From contig JAAMPI010000739.1 of the NCBI GenBank assembly GCA_013054445.1, positions 1 to 27,020 of the forward strand: a DNA stretch of 27,020 nucleotides, read 5' to 3'. A model generated the notes under the pieces. That model had not been told where the DNA came from, did not search any database, and was given only the letters and a program-made list of their open reading frames with translations. Shown here one piece after another: positions 1 through 11,200 of this stretch. Each line of letters opens with the position of its first letter. Positions within the stretch are counted from its first letter, which is position 1. Origin of the DNA: Cudoniella acicularis (Eukaryota > Ascomycota > Leotiomycetes > Helotiales > Helotiaceae). The position numbers were made by a program, and so were the translations under genes.

Positions 1-336
1 TTTTTTTATATTTATATACTAATTTATTATTAGATTCGACTACTTGAGTTTTAGAAGGCTAGTGAGACTAGATACCCTGTTTTATCTCTACTTGCTAGGA
101 GATATCTAGGTATTCTAGCTTCTTTAGCTAGTAGTGAGAGGTTCTTCTCTTAAGGGGCTCTTATTATTTCTAAATTGAGAAATAGGCTAAGTAAAGAGAC
201 TTTTAAGAAGATTATTTGTCTTAAGAGTTAAGGGGTATTTACTGATAAGGAATATAAGAGAGAAATAGCTGAGGCTTAGAAGGAAGAGGATAATTCAGGA
301 GAAGATAATCATTTTCATATTAAATTAAAACAATAG
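1..336 (+). pseudogene. hAT transposase C-terminal (dimerisation) remnant, RIP-inactivated
   Basis: Reading from base 1 in frame 1 gives the end of a hAT-family transposase. The stretch from base 73 reads YPVLSLLARRYLGI, followed by ASSERFFS and then a block ending KLRNRLSKETF and CLKS. This is the conserved C-terminal hAT dimerisation region (typically LLARxxLxIPASSxxSERxFS, then RxRLxxETxxxLxCLKSW). Internal TAG/TAA codons fall where the family has Trp or Gln, for example directly after RFFS and after CLKS, as expected from C-to-T mutation on either strand. The frame ends at a TAG at 334-336 that may be the original stop. The 5' part of the element lies outside the window. It cannot encode a working transposase. 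Confidence 0.8.
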
Positions 337-688
337 TTATATATTTAGAGCTTATTTCTATTAATATACTATATATCTCGCTTATATAACTAGCAGTTGT
401 TTAATAACTAATTAATATAAAGTCTATTTCTTAGTAAATCTAATCTCTCCTTCTTGCTTAATAATATAGTCAAACTAAGTCTAACTAAATAACCTATTCT
501 AATAAGGTAAGGAGTCAAGACCCTATTCTAATTCTAGTCTAAATTATTAGAATAGATTAGAATACTAATTCAATAGTCTAAAATTTTTTTTTAACACACT
601 GCTGCCTTAGGTATCCTACCCTAAAACATCACCTTGGTTAAGCACCACCTCATATATCGTACCCTTAAACGTCACTAGAAATAGGCTC
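337..688. other. AT-rich flank of the hAT remnant with inverted repeats
   Basis: No gene is visible. The stretch is AT-rich and carries a 10-bp inverted repeat, CTATTCTAAT at 494-503 and ATTAGAATAG at 546-555, with further copies of ATTCTAAT/ATTAGAAT between them. It could be subterminal repeat sequence of the hAT element, but I could not define a terminal inverted repeat or a target-site duplication. From about 600 the composition returns to normal. Confidence 0.4.
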
Positions 689-1140
689 TGTCACAGACCT
701 GGTTTAACGCACAGTCCTGCGACTAAGGAGACTCCTGACAGTGTGGCGCTATATGCGACAGGAGGCTGCGACGCTGCCCCTGACCCCCTATCACGTGACC
801 TCGCTTGTCAGCACTCACCTCCTGTATATAAGGCCCCTTCAGGGCCACCTCTTCCTTCTTCTCTCCTTAGCTTAGTTTCTTCGTGAATATAGCACTTCTT
901 GCAAATACGTCCCTACGTGACGTCAGGGCCCTCGTGCCTTTACAGAGCTATAACAGGCTCTTATTGTCTTAAGTCGATAAGGATACGCAATACAGCTTAA
1001 TTATATACGACCGAACGTGAAAGGCATAAATACGTCCCAATTAGATGCGGCCGAACGTGAAAGGCATGAATACGTCCTAATTAGATACGGCCGAACGTGA
1101 AAGGCATAAATACGTCCTAATTAGATATAGCCGAACGTAA
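689..1140 (+). mobile_element. LTR-like retroelement fragment with core promoter
   Basis: The segment starts with TGTCACAGACC, in the style of fungal LTRs. It contains a CACGTG site near 792 and a TATA box (TATATAAGG, about 825) followed by a pyrimidine-rich stretch, as in an LTR U3/R boundary. It then runs into a 40-bp tandem repeat. No second LTR, primer-binding site or target duplication could be identified, so the exact ends and the family are open. Plus orientation is inferred from the TATA box. The segment is much less RIP-mutated than its neighbours. Confidence 0.4.
1011..1140. repeat. 40-bp minisatellite, three full copies plus a partial fourth
   Basis: The decamer CCGAACGTGA recurs at exactly 40-bp intervals, at 1011, 1051 and 1091; at 1131 the last copy begins CCGAACGTAA. 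Each unit continues with AAGGCAT(A/G)AATACGTCC and AATTAGAT. The units differ by only a few transitions, and the last one carries most of the C-to-T or G-to-A type changes. Confidence 0.95.
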
Positions 1141-1955
1141 AATAGATCGTATAATTAAAACTACTTATAAGGAATAGCTTCAAATAACATCATCTAAGTT
1201 CGTAGTCGCGATCGCGACTACGACCGCGACCGGCGAAGTCTCATCGTCCGGGCGATTTCAATGATTTTGTTGTGGATTGAGTTAGGGTGGGTAGAGCTGG
1301 CTTTTATATAGTGCGAAGCTCGCGGGTTGCTTACGTAATCAGGTAAGTGTTGCTTCCTATAAAGTATAACATTAAGTAATAGAAAGTAGTAAGAATATTA
1401 AGGTTTATATTTAAGGTTAATTAAAGGGTTAATTAAAGTAGAGAAAATAGGCGCTTCTTGTCTTAAGTCGATAATCTTTTCGTGTTCGCTTATATAATCA
1501 AGAAGCGGTCGGAGGTCGNCGAGGAGGAGAGGCACGGACCACCCCGTGGCCTATGCGCTTAAACAACGAGGGAACCCCAACCCAACTTCTGCTCTTCTAG
1601 TATTTATATCGAGATATAAAAAGTAATCTTCTTTTTTAAAATTTATATATAAATCGTATTAGAGTTTTAGGTTTTAGATTACCCGAAACACTCTACCTAG
1701 AAAGCTTAGAACGCGCTAATCGACTAATAAAAAATAAATAAATACTAACTAATTAAGAATATTAAAATCCTAACGCCTTAGTTTTACGAGAATAAATCTG
1801 ATCTAATTAGCCTATTAGTAATATATAAAAAGAGTCTCTACCCTTCTCTTAACCGGGCCCGATCTACTCCCTCGTCGCCTTCGGATAGCTTTATATTCTA
1901 TACCTAATAGCTTATAACACGGCGATAAAATTCCGCCTATTCGACTAGTCTTTAT
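1141..1955. other. Gene-free stretch with a perfect palindrome, a direct repeat and an ambiguous base
   Basis: No coding region is supported. Positions 1201-1222 form a perfect 22-bp palindrome with centre TCGCGATCGCGA. A 26-bp direct repeat (24 of 26 identical, core TGTCTTAAGTCGATAA) lies at 955-980 and 1449-1474 and may mark the ends of a small insertion or of the retroelement fragment. Base 1519 is an undetermined N, the only one seen in the window. From about 1600 the sequence becomes AT-rich and depleted in CpA/TpG, like the RIP-degraded block that follows. Confidence 0.6.
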
Positions 1956-2067
1956 AGCTAATTTACGAGTAAATCGAGACTAATCTATTACGAAGAGGTC
2001 TTTAACTCTATAGCTAATTTACGAGTAAATCGAGACTAATCTACTATAAAGAGGTCCTTGACTCTAT
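1956..2067. repeat. 56-bp tandem duplication
   Basis: Two adjacent 56-bp units start at 1956 and 2012. Both open with AGCTAATTTACGAGTAAATC and share the rest apart from a few C/T-type differences near the end. They lie at the 3' end of the large minus-strand dead frame. Because 56 is not a multiple of three, the duplication shifts that frame. Confidence 0.9.
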
Positions 2068-5000
2068 AGCTCTTCTACTACTCTTCGGCTAGCCCTACCT
2101 GCTTCTACGCCTGCTACTAGGCATCAAGACGCTAGCTAATTACTTTAAGGTCGCCGTCGAATCTAATCGGATCTCCCGTTAGGTCCTCGGGTATAAGAGT
2201 CATAATCGGGCCCGCTAGCCTAAAGGTTAAGCTCTAGTCCTCTATATAGTGCTACTCGACTACGTCGTCGTCGTCCTTCGGCTAGCGCCGAAGCTATTCC
2301 TAGTTCTTTTATCTATAGGCCGAGGGTCGCTAGCGAGTCGGGTACGGCTCGATAGTAGGAAGAAGGAATAAAGCGGGTACGGTTCGGTAGCGATACGCCT
2401 TCGAGTAGGCTAGCCTTCGGTAATAAACCGAGAGCTAGAAGACCTAGCCTTACCGGCTTCTAGATATAAACTTAATACTAGTTATATATAGAATAAACTA
2501 GTAAGTAGCGATAAAATAGCGCTAGACTAGATCGTAAAATTAGTTTCGTATAGCCTTTCTATAATAGGCTTTTAAGAGCTTAAGCGCCCGCTAATAAAGT
2601 ATTCTAAATAGGGTATCTCCTTACCGATCGCGCCGCTTTCTATCGCTAAATCCTTAGAGTAAGGAGACTAAGGCGCGTATAGTCCGGGTCTTAGTCCTAT
2701 TAGGAAAGACTATATATAGGTTCCGCGTTAAAGAGTCAGTAAACGCGCCTAGAATCGAGGTCTAGTAGAATATAATCCGCCTTTAACTCGCCTCCTGTTC
2801 GTAGCCTAGACGAAACATATCTTTAAGGGAATAGAAGACCTCTTTACGGTAAGACCGTATAATAAGAATAAGTATAAAACTAAAGATAAACTTATAGTAG
2901 TCGGGGTCGTCCTAGTAGAGCTCTAGCTACCGTCTAGCGGCCTCGAGCTTATTAAGGTCGTCCTTAGCCTTTTTAACGCGGCCCTAGTTCTTACGGTAAT
3001 AGTCGTAGAGTATACTACTAGTAAAGGCTACGGTAATGCCGAATTAGGGCCGAAACGTTAGCTGTTACTAGTCTATCCGTAGTAGTAGCTACCCGTACCC
3101 GGTACTAAGGCTCGTCTTAGTTAACCCTATACCGAATACGGGTAATCTATCGCGCCGGCGCTAGAACTAGTCCTACCAGATCTCGGGCCGGGCCTTAGCC
3201 GGCCTTAAGTCGAAGGTAAACGGTAGGGCTTATAAGAGTATAGTTATTACCTTATAGTACTCGTAGCTTATCCGGCCCGGCTCTTTAGAGTAGAGGATCT
3301 ACTTAAAGGCTATTAGGAACTTGTTAGCGTTAAGGCTAAGATATATTATATAATTAGTCGTAAACAGCTCCTAGACGTACTTATAATCGGCTACGGTTAG
3401 GGCCCGAGGCGCCTCTTAATCGCCCGTGACTCGAAGCGTCTCTCTTAGCCGGTCGAGGAAGGCTAAAGAGATACGGTGCTCTTCTCGGACCCCGTACAAG
3501 AGCTAGCGAGCGTCTATTAACGCCTAAAAGAACCGCGATTTACTACCCTAGTACCCGCTCTTGACTCGTAAGATAGACGCGGGTGACCCTTTACCCTACC
3601 GCTATAATATCTTAGCTACTACTAAGTCCTAGGCTAGCTAGCCTAGAAAGGGGCTACTAAACGGCTTGGTTTTAGCCGCGTCGTATAGCTCCTTATAGCT
3701 ATTATAGACCTAGGAAAACACCTAACCCTACTACCGTTTAAGGTAGCTACGTGATATCTCTATCGTTATGTCTAAGGCGTCCCGGAATATAGTTATAAGA
3801 TATATCGTAGTCTTTATCGAGCTAGCCCGGTCCGCTTAGGCAGCCTACTAGGCGAAGCTCGACTAATAATAGGACCTTATTAGGTAGATAGTCGGCGTCG
3901 AATCGGCCTTAAGCCGGCCGCGAGGTAGCGCGTATTCGCGACCGGCTATCTTCTTACCGAGGTCGATCTAGACGCGGTCTGGGTCAAGATACGTAAAGTC
4001 GAGGGTACTAGATAGCGTGGCACTAAATACGTCCTAGGTCCCGGCGAGCGTCGGATATTAGAACCGGAGCTTATTATTCTTATTCGAGAAGAAGAGCTAC
4101 GCCCGGCTATAGATATACTATTAAGAGTCCGTTAGCTACTACTCGACATCCTACTATACTACTACGAGTACGTCTGCCCTAAAGGCGTAGTATAGCGACA
4201 GGGCCTAGGCCGTAGCCTCTTCCCCGGCTACCCGGGCTCGACATTCGGTATAGTAGGCCTAGGCTTTATACCGAACGTGTTCTTAGGAGATAAGGAAGTG
4301 CTACCGACTCGGCGCCGGAACGTGCCTAAATAGTACTAAGAGGAGGATCTAGTCGGTCTATTTCCGGAGTAGACCGTACTCCTAGTCGTCGTCTTTCCTA
4401 AGAAAGTTCGTAGCTTTATAAGGGTCGTATATCCGGGGAAAGAAGATATAGACGATAATGTCTTCGTAGCCGAGTACGCGCCTAAGGTAGTAGTAAGGCA
4501 CCCGGTAGAACGATATCTTCGTAGGCCGCTCGCCTCTACTAAAGTCGTAGTAAGCCGTTAGATAAACGTATAGGTTAGTCTAGATATTAGCTTTAAAGCG
4601 TAAGAAAAGGTTAATAGTAAGGCCCTAGTAAATAAAAGCTAGGCTACGAGCGAACCCTAGGAAGCTATCGATATTATAATAGACTACGGCCGATAAGTCA
4701 TCGACCTAAGAGTAGCTAAGGTATACTTCGGCTTATGTTTAGCCTTAATTCCTTACCTCGTTAGGCTCGTCTTAATCACGATTTGTCCCCGATCCGCTCG
4801 CGTCTAGTACTAGACTTATAGCCTTTCTCTTAAAGGCAAGTAGCTAGTTCGATAGGTCAGAAGCTACTCGTTTAGCCGCTATTAAAAACTCTTTCTTAGC
4901 TATAATAAGGGGAACTTTAGCGTCGAATATTCGGCTAATAAAGCCGTCGAGTGTTAGGTAGTATATAGCTAGCTAGGGCCCTTTATAATACTAGATATAC

Positions 5001-5910
5001 GCCGCTTCGTACTCTATTAGTCAGTAGCCCTAAAAGTATAGTAGGTAACGGCTAAGCAGGTAGGCGTAGTTAGGTCCGGACTTATTCTCGCTCTAGAACT
5101 ATACTTTTAATAAGATAGTATCGTCCGCTTCGTCGATATCGTCCTCGCTATTAGACTCCGCCTTAGAGCCTAGGTCGTCCTCTATAATAGCCGATTTATC
5201 GTCGTCCTAGTCGCTAGGCCTTTCTAATTCGTCGCCGTCCTGATCGCTAGGCCCTACTAGGTCGTCGTCGCTCGGGTATATACCGCCGTCTACGTCGTCG
5301 TCGCCCTCGTCGCTAAGCCCTACTAATTCGTCCTCGTCCGGGTCTATAATAGCCCCCGGTTCGTCCCCGTCTAGGCCTATAGCCCTATCTGATTCGCCGC
5401 CGACTTATAGCCTAAGAGTATACGGCTCGCTCTCGTCTCGCTCTTATACGGGGAGTATCTAGGGACTGCCTTAAGGGCTAGTATAGCGCTAACGAGCACC
5501 TTCCTGCCTCTAGGCCGCTACTTTATAGCTAGCTCTTTATAAGCCACTGTCCTAGAAATCGTCGATATCCTAGAAGTCATCGTAGCCCGTTTCTCGCCTA
5601 TCTCTTTAATCGTCGTCGTCGAGCGGCTACCTTTAAGGCGTCGTAGCGCTCGCGGGCGGCCGATTAATCGTAGCTCGCTCTATATCCTTTTTAGTATCGT
5701 TTCCCGAACGACTCGCTACCGAATAAGCGGTACTCTTAGGGACGGGCCGCCCTCGAATCGCTAGCGGGGGAGTATAGATAAAAGGGCTGTTTGCTTATAT
5801 CTGGCTTATAGCTCGCCTCCGCTAGCGAATAGTATTATCAACCGCTCGGCGGCGCCTCTCGACCGACGATAGCCTAGGACGAGGTATAATAGCTAATAAT
5901 ATACTAGTAT
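2000..5910 (-). pseudogene. RIP-destroyed minus-strand gene of about 1,300 codons, family not recognised
   Basis: One minus-strand frame (codon first base at coordinates equal to 1 modulo 3) stays protein-like over about 3.9 kb. It is interrupted by many TAG, TAA and occasional TGA codons where Trp or Gln would fit. I checked it at about 5880-4920, 4740, 4140-4080, 4018-3940, 3343-3000 and 3060-2000, and the frame held at each point. The N-terminal third is hydrophilic and very acidic, with Asp/Glu runs such as DEGDDDVDGG (about 5400-5100). Later conserved-looking stretches include SRA-LFFSNKNNKLRF (about 4080), TLDFTYLDPDRV (about 4000) and PVFGIGLTKTSLSTGYG (about 3100). I saw no reverse transcriptase YxDD or integrase signature and do not recognise the family. 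Partial duplication and RIP suggest a repeated, transposon-borne gene. It is non-functional. Confidence 0.72.
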
Positions 5911-6300
5911 AAAGAAAGTAAGTAAGTAAATAATAAATAGGGAGGTTCTAAGCCTTCTCCTAAATTATAAAAGGCGTTCGTGTTTTATAGCTATAGTAAG
6001 TCACGTGTGTTAAGATTTACGCTTTTAGGCTTAGTTAGATATATCACGTATATTAAGAGTTACCTTTTTTAGATAGTATCGTACGTGACTCCTTCTCGAG
6101 CCCTTTAAGGGTCGGCGCGGTACCGCGAGCGATCAGGGACCCTCTAGACACGTATACGACATCGATTCGGCCCTGATCCGGGCGCGTATCGCCGTCGTTA
6201 CGGTGTTACTAGGGGGGGGTTCGGCTATCGCGATAGTTTTAATGTTCGCGATTTTTTAAAGCCGCCTCGCTTCGCCGGCCGCCGCTCGGCTATTAGACTA
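5250..6300. repeat. Tandem duplication, copy A (5' part and upstream flank of the dead frame)
   Basis: About 1,050 bp that recur immediately downstream. The copy starts near GGCCCTACTAGGTCGTCGTC and ends near CCGCTCGGCTATTAGACTA. In minus orientation it carries the acidic N-terminal region of the dead frame and some 390 bp upstream of its likely start. It keeps many CpG and several CpA/TpG sites, for example around 6000 and 6150-6210, and is therefore the less mutated copy. Only this copy is continuous with the rest of the frame. Confidence 0.9.
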
Positions 6301-7350
6301 GGCCTTACTAGGTCGTCGTCGCTCGAGTATATATCGCTGTCTACGTCGTCGTCGTCTTCGTCGTTAAGCTCTACTAATTCGTCCCTATCCGGGTCTATAA
6401 TAGCCTCTAGTTCGTCCTCGTCTAGGCCTATAGCCCTATCTAATTCGCTGCCGACTTATAGCCTAAAAGTATACGGCTTACTCTTATCTTATTCTTATAT
6501 AAAGAGTATCTAAAGACTATCTTAAAGGCTAATATAATACTAACAAGTATCTTTTTACCTCTAGGCCGCTACTTTATAGCTAGCTCTTTATAAGCTATTG
6601 TCTTAGAAATCGTTAATATCTTAAAAGTTATTATAACTTGTTTCTCGCCTATCTTTTTAATCGTCGTCGTTAAGCGGCTACCTTTAAGACGTTATAGCGC
6701 TTATAGGCGGCCGATTAATTATAGCTCGCTTTATATCCTTTTTAATATCGTTTCTTAAACGACTCGCTATTAAATAAGTAGTATTCTTAGGGATAGGCCG
6801 TCTTTAAATCGCTAGTAAGAGAGTATAAATAAAAGGGCTATTTATTTATATCTAGTTTATAGCTTACTTTTATTAGCGAATAGTATTATTAACCGCTCGG
6901 CGACGCCTCTCGACTAATAATAGCCTAAGACGAGGTATAATAGCTAATAATATACTAGTATAAAAAAGATAAATAAATAAATAATAAATAAAGAGGTTTT
7001 AAGCCTTTTTTTAAATTATAAAAGGCGTTTATATTTTATAGCTATAATAAGTCACGTATATTAAGATTTATACTTTTAGGCTTAGTTAGATATATTATAT
7101 ATATTAAGAGTTATCTTTTTTAGATAATATCGTATATAACTCCTTCTAGAAGCCCTTTAAGGGTCGGCGCGATATCGCGAGCGATTAGGGACCCTCTAGA
7201 CATATATATAATATCGATTCGGCCCTAATCCGGGCGTGTATCGCCGTCGTTATAGTATTACTAGAGGGGGCTCGCTGTCGCGATAGTTTTAATATTCGCG
7301 ATTTTTTAAAGCCGCCTCGCTTCGCCGGTCGCCGCCCGGCTACTAGACTA
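6301..7350. repeat. Tandem duplication, copy B (partial, more heavily mutated)
   Basis: A second copy offset by 1,050-1,051 bp, ending near CCGCCCGGCTACTAGACTA. It aligns with copy A along its full length with few indels. It differs mainly by C-to-T and G-to-A changes, not only at CpA but also at CpG, CpC and CpT: for example the CG- and CC-rich blocks at about 5350 and 5440 of copy A have become TA/TT-rich at about 6400 and 6480. It lacks the downstream two thirds of the reading frame, so it is a 5' fragment. Confidence 0.9.
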
Positions 7351-8229
7351 CTACGATCTTACGCTTAATAGTATAGAACACTATCTTTTAAATAGTTATA
7401 TAAAAGATATATATTGTCTAAATTTACTATATAAGGACCGTAATCCTCCCTATAGGTCTATTTCCGACAACCGTAGTTATAAAGGATATAAAGACGTTAA
7501 TAAGGTTAAGGACATTTAAAAACGTTATATATACTATTAGAATAATATCGTACTAGACATTTATAGCCGTAGTTAATTAGACGTCGATCGTAAGAGAGTT
7601 AACATCCTCTTTTAGGGCTGAGTTTCTTAAAGTCGAGTAGCTCTAAGGCTTATATTACTATATCTATATGTCGAGGGTAATAAAGACTAAAGGGCTTCTT
7701 AACTGAATCGGTTACCTCTAGTATATAAATTACCTACGCCTATATTAATATATTCGAGTAAGTATCGGTATTTCTAATCAGATATATACTATGTTAGGCC
7801 CGACTAATATAGAAGGACAAATACAACCCAAAAGGGAGGGAGTTCAAATAGACGTTAATTTGACTTAAAGAGAGGAAGCTACGCTGCCTGAGAACACGTC
7901 TTTTATCCTCCTTCGCCTAGGTCACGTGTCTACGACCACATGACCACCCAGCGACCGACTGACTTCCCCACTACACTAAGTAGGGCATTGATACGATTTG
8001 TCGTCCTGAAAAATCCTACTTTCTTCTCCTTATTACTTCGTACGAGTAAGATGATTATAACCTTACTTTCCTCTCCTTAAAAATTATCTACGGTCGTAAT
8101 ACGAAGAAATTCGCTCTACTATTTCATTAATTCTTTGTCCTTAGGAATCTGCCGGCTATCTAGATTTTGTTATCGCGTTTCCCAAATCTCGAAGGACAAT
8201 CAACCGCGCCTCTGATCCATATTCCTACC
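7351..8229. other. RIP-like tail, then downstream flank of the helicase-AAA gene
   Basis: 7351-7790 is AT-rich, low in CpA/TpG and shows no coding frame. From about 7791 the composition returns to normal. A CACGTG site lies near 7923, and about 8000-8229 should contain the 3' untranslated region of the minus-strand gene. I see no clear AATAAA polyadenylation signal close to the stop codon. Confidence 0.5.
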
Positions 8230-11200
8230 TCATAGCCCCAACTCCGAATCCGTAACGAAGTGACCGCCAGCCGAACACCTGTAGCCGCCATTCTCCTTAA
8301 TCCATCTGTAGCCGGCAGGACAAATTCCCAGAGTCCTCAATTGCTGCTGAACCTTTGCTTCTTTCCTTCGCTCTTCTTCCCCAGCCTTGCGCTGACTCTC
8401 TAGCTCTGCAAGAAGCTCTTCTTGAGCACGACGTCCCATCTCATGCCGAAGACGAGCCTCCTCGCGAAGCCGCTTGGCTTCTTGTAAGATAAACTGGTCT
8501 TTATTGTGCTTGATAGCTTGCTGAAAGGCTTGCTCGGACGCCAGCTCTTTCTGTTGGAGAATTTTGGTATTATTTGCTGCATCAGCGCTTGCTTTGATGA
8601 GTTTTTGGTATTGCTCTTCCTTCTTCTTGGATGCTTGTTTGTTACGCTGGAGTTGTTCCCAGACAGCGTCGCTAACGCCAGAGTCACGCTTGATTTCGTT
8701 TGCCGGGGCCGCTGGTGGCACGTCCTTGGCTAATCGTTGAGGAGTCTCAGCCTCCGAAGTGTTCATAGCGGAGCTACTAGTAGCAGCTGTCTGAGAAGGT
8801 GGGGGTGCTTGGATATTTTGCATCTGAGCCATCATATCACTGTGGAGAGAGCTAGGTCGAATTTTGGCTGCGTCTTGCCTCTGGCTACGCTCAGAGATCA
8901 TGGAGTCGAGGACGGTGCGAACATGATCCTCCGTGACGACGGCAATGGTTTTCTTCATAGCGCCAGCTTTCAAAAGCAGGCCAAATATGCTCTTGGCGAT
9001 TGTTTGCACGTCACGGGCGTTGGCCCAATTTTCGATCCTGCCGAGAGTGTCGAACTGGTCCAGTGTTTCCCGCTTGAAGTCTGGAGCGGGAATCTCCAAG
9101 GTTGACAAGTCCAGATCTTTCTTTTTCTTCCGCATATCGAGCTGACGGCCTCTCAGCAGCTGAATTAGTAGGTTGAGGCAGTCAGTAGGCTCCAGTCCAT
9201 GAAAGATTATGGCTTCTGGAAAGCGACTTGTGAGACCAGGATTTTGCGCCATCAAACGGTTTATATCATCGTCATAACCAGCTAGAATGACAATAAGCTT
9301 TTGAGCGTATTTCAGCTTCGTCAGACAATCCACGATTTCATCCATCGCTTCCTTGGCGAATCCCTCCCCTGCAAGGCGATAAGCTTCGTCGATGAAAAGG
9401 ACTCTGCCCAATGCATTCTCAAGGACCTTTTGCACTTTTGGTCCAGTTTGGCCGACGTAGGACCCTACCAGTTCGGTGGCGGAGCACTCGACAACATCTG
9501 CTTTAGCAAGAAATCCCATGTCGTAGAAGACTTTGCCCATTTTGCGCGCAGTTGAAGTCTTTCCAGTACCTGTAATTTGTTAGACAAGTAAATATCTTGC
9601 TTGTAGTCCATCCGACTTGCCAGGTGGGCCGCGGAAAAGAAAGTTGAATGGAATCTCTTCCCTGGGATCCATATCCATTGCTTTCAGCTCTCTCGCCGCA
9701 TTTTGGTAGCCTTCGAGCTGAGATATGATGGTCTCACAACCAATTACGCCTTTGAAGAGCAGACGGACATTTGTATCTGCGCGTTCGCCTCGGTCGAAGT
9801 CTTCGTCAAAGTCAATGGGCTCGAAACGCGAGTGGTCATCACCACCGTTCCCCTCATTGAGCCTCTGCTGCTGTCTAGCTTTGGCATGATCAAGGAGAAT
9901 ATCAACTTCACCTGCGTTACCGAAGTTAGGTCGATTGCGAGCCCGACGTAGCACATCCATCGCAGCACGTTTGCCTAGGTCTGTCGTCTTGAATGCTAAT
10001 TTCCTAAGCTTGAGGTCAAAGATCTTTGCCATTTCTCCGTCGTCGAAATCTTCAAACACAAAAGCGGAGGCAAGGGGGAACCTCCTACTAAGACCAGGAT
10101 TGACCTTCTGGAACATCTCTTCCATCTGCTCCTTATAGCCTGCGAGTAAAACACATCGATCATCACCTGGCACGCTCTGTACCTCGGCCACGACGGTGTC
10201 AATCACTGCAGTCTTGTAAGGGTCGCTGGTGGAAGATTCACCCAAGGAACCACACAAGCCGTATGCTTCGTCTATCAGAAGAACTTTGCCCACCGTGGAG
10301 GCAAGGATACCTTTGGTTGTAGACTCAGATGCGCCAAGGACATTGCCAACAAAGTCGGAGGGGTTCTTTACAACAACTGTATGATGTCAGCGAAAGTCAC
10401 TCTTGACCAGTGGTGGGCATAAGATTACCTTCACCATTTGATAAGAACCCAAGATCCGCCAGAATCTGTCCGTACATCTTCGCAACAGTGGTTTTACCCG
10501 TACCAGGGGATCCAAGGAACACTTTGTTGAGGGAATACTCGACCAGAGGCGCCTCGTCCAGTTCGCGCTGATAGTTGAACTGAACGGTACCGAACAAGGC
10601 CTGGACTGTTTTCTTGACAGCTGACAGGCCAATGAGATTCTGAAGCTGTTTCCAAGCCTCGGAGTTGTTCAGCGCTTCGGTGGGCTCAGGGCCGAGGAGG
10701 TCAGCACTCGTGAAAAAGAAGTCGTCTGGCTTTTCCCCGGCACGCCTCTCTTTCGAGATTCGGACTGCTTGTCTGCTTGCAATTTTGGAGAGGGTGTTTT
10801 CCATCTCGCGCGCATTGCCGAAGCCCTCTCGTCCTCGACCTCGACCAACGCGCCGGGCAACAATGCGAGCGAAGAGACCGCCTGGCCCATCTTCGACCTC
10901 CATTCTGTTGTCATATCTCTTGTTCATTTTATGGACGAGGATCTTCAGTAACTCGTCGTCTTCGTAGTCCTTAAATTGAAGTTCGTGCGGAAAGCGACTT
11001 GGGAAGCCAGGGTTATGTGCGAAGAACTTTTCCATCTGTTTGTTGTATCCAGCGAGAATGAAGACGACCTTTCCAGTCAAGTTCTCCAATTCTGCGAGAA
11101 TAAAGTCAAGAACAGCAGTCCCCCCAAAGTTACCGCCAGATGCTAGTTGGTATGCTTCATCAATGAATAAAGCACCACCACCATTATTCTGAATATCCTC

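Noticed and set aside
2000..5910. Assignment of the dead frame to a tyrosine-recombinase captain or an LTR retrotransposon
   Set aside because: I saw neither recombinase catalytic residues in order nor reverse transcriptase, integrase or protease motifs, so no family is claimed.
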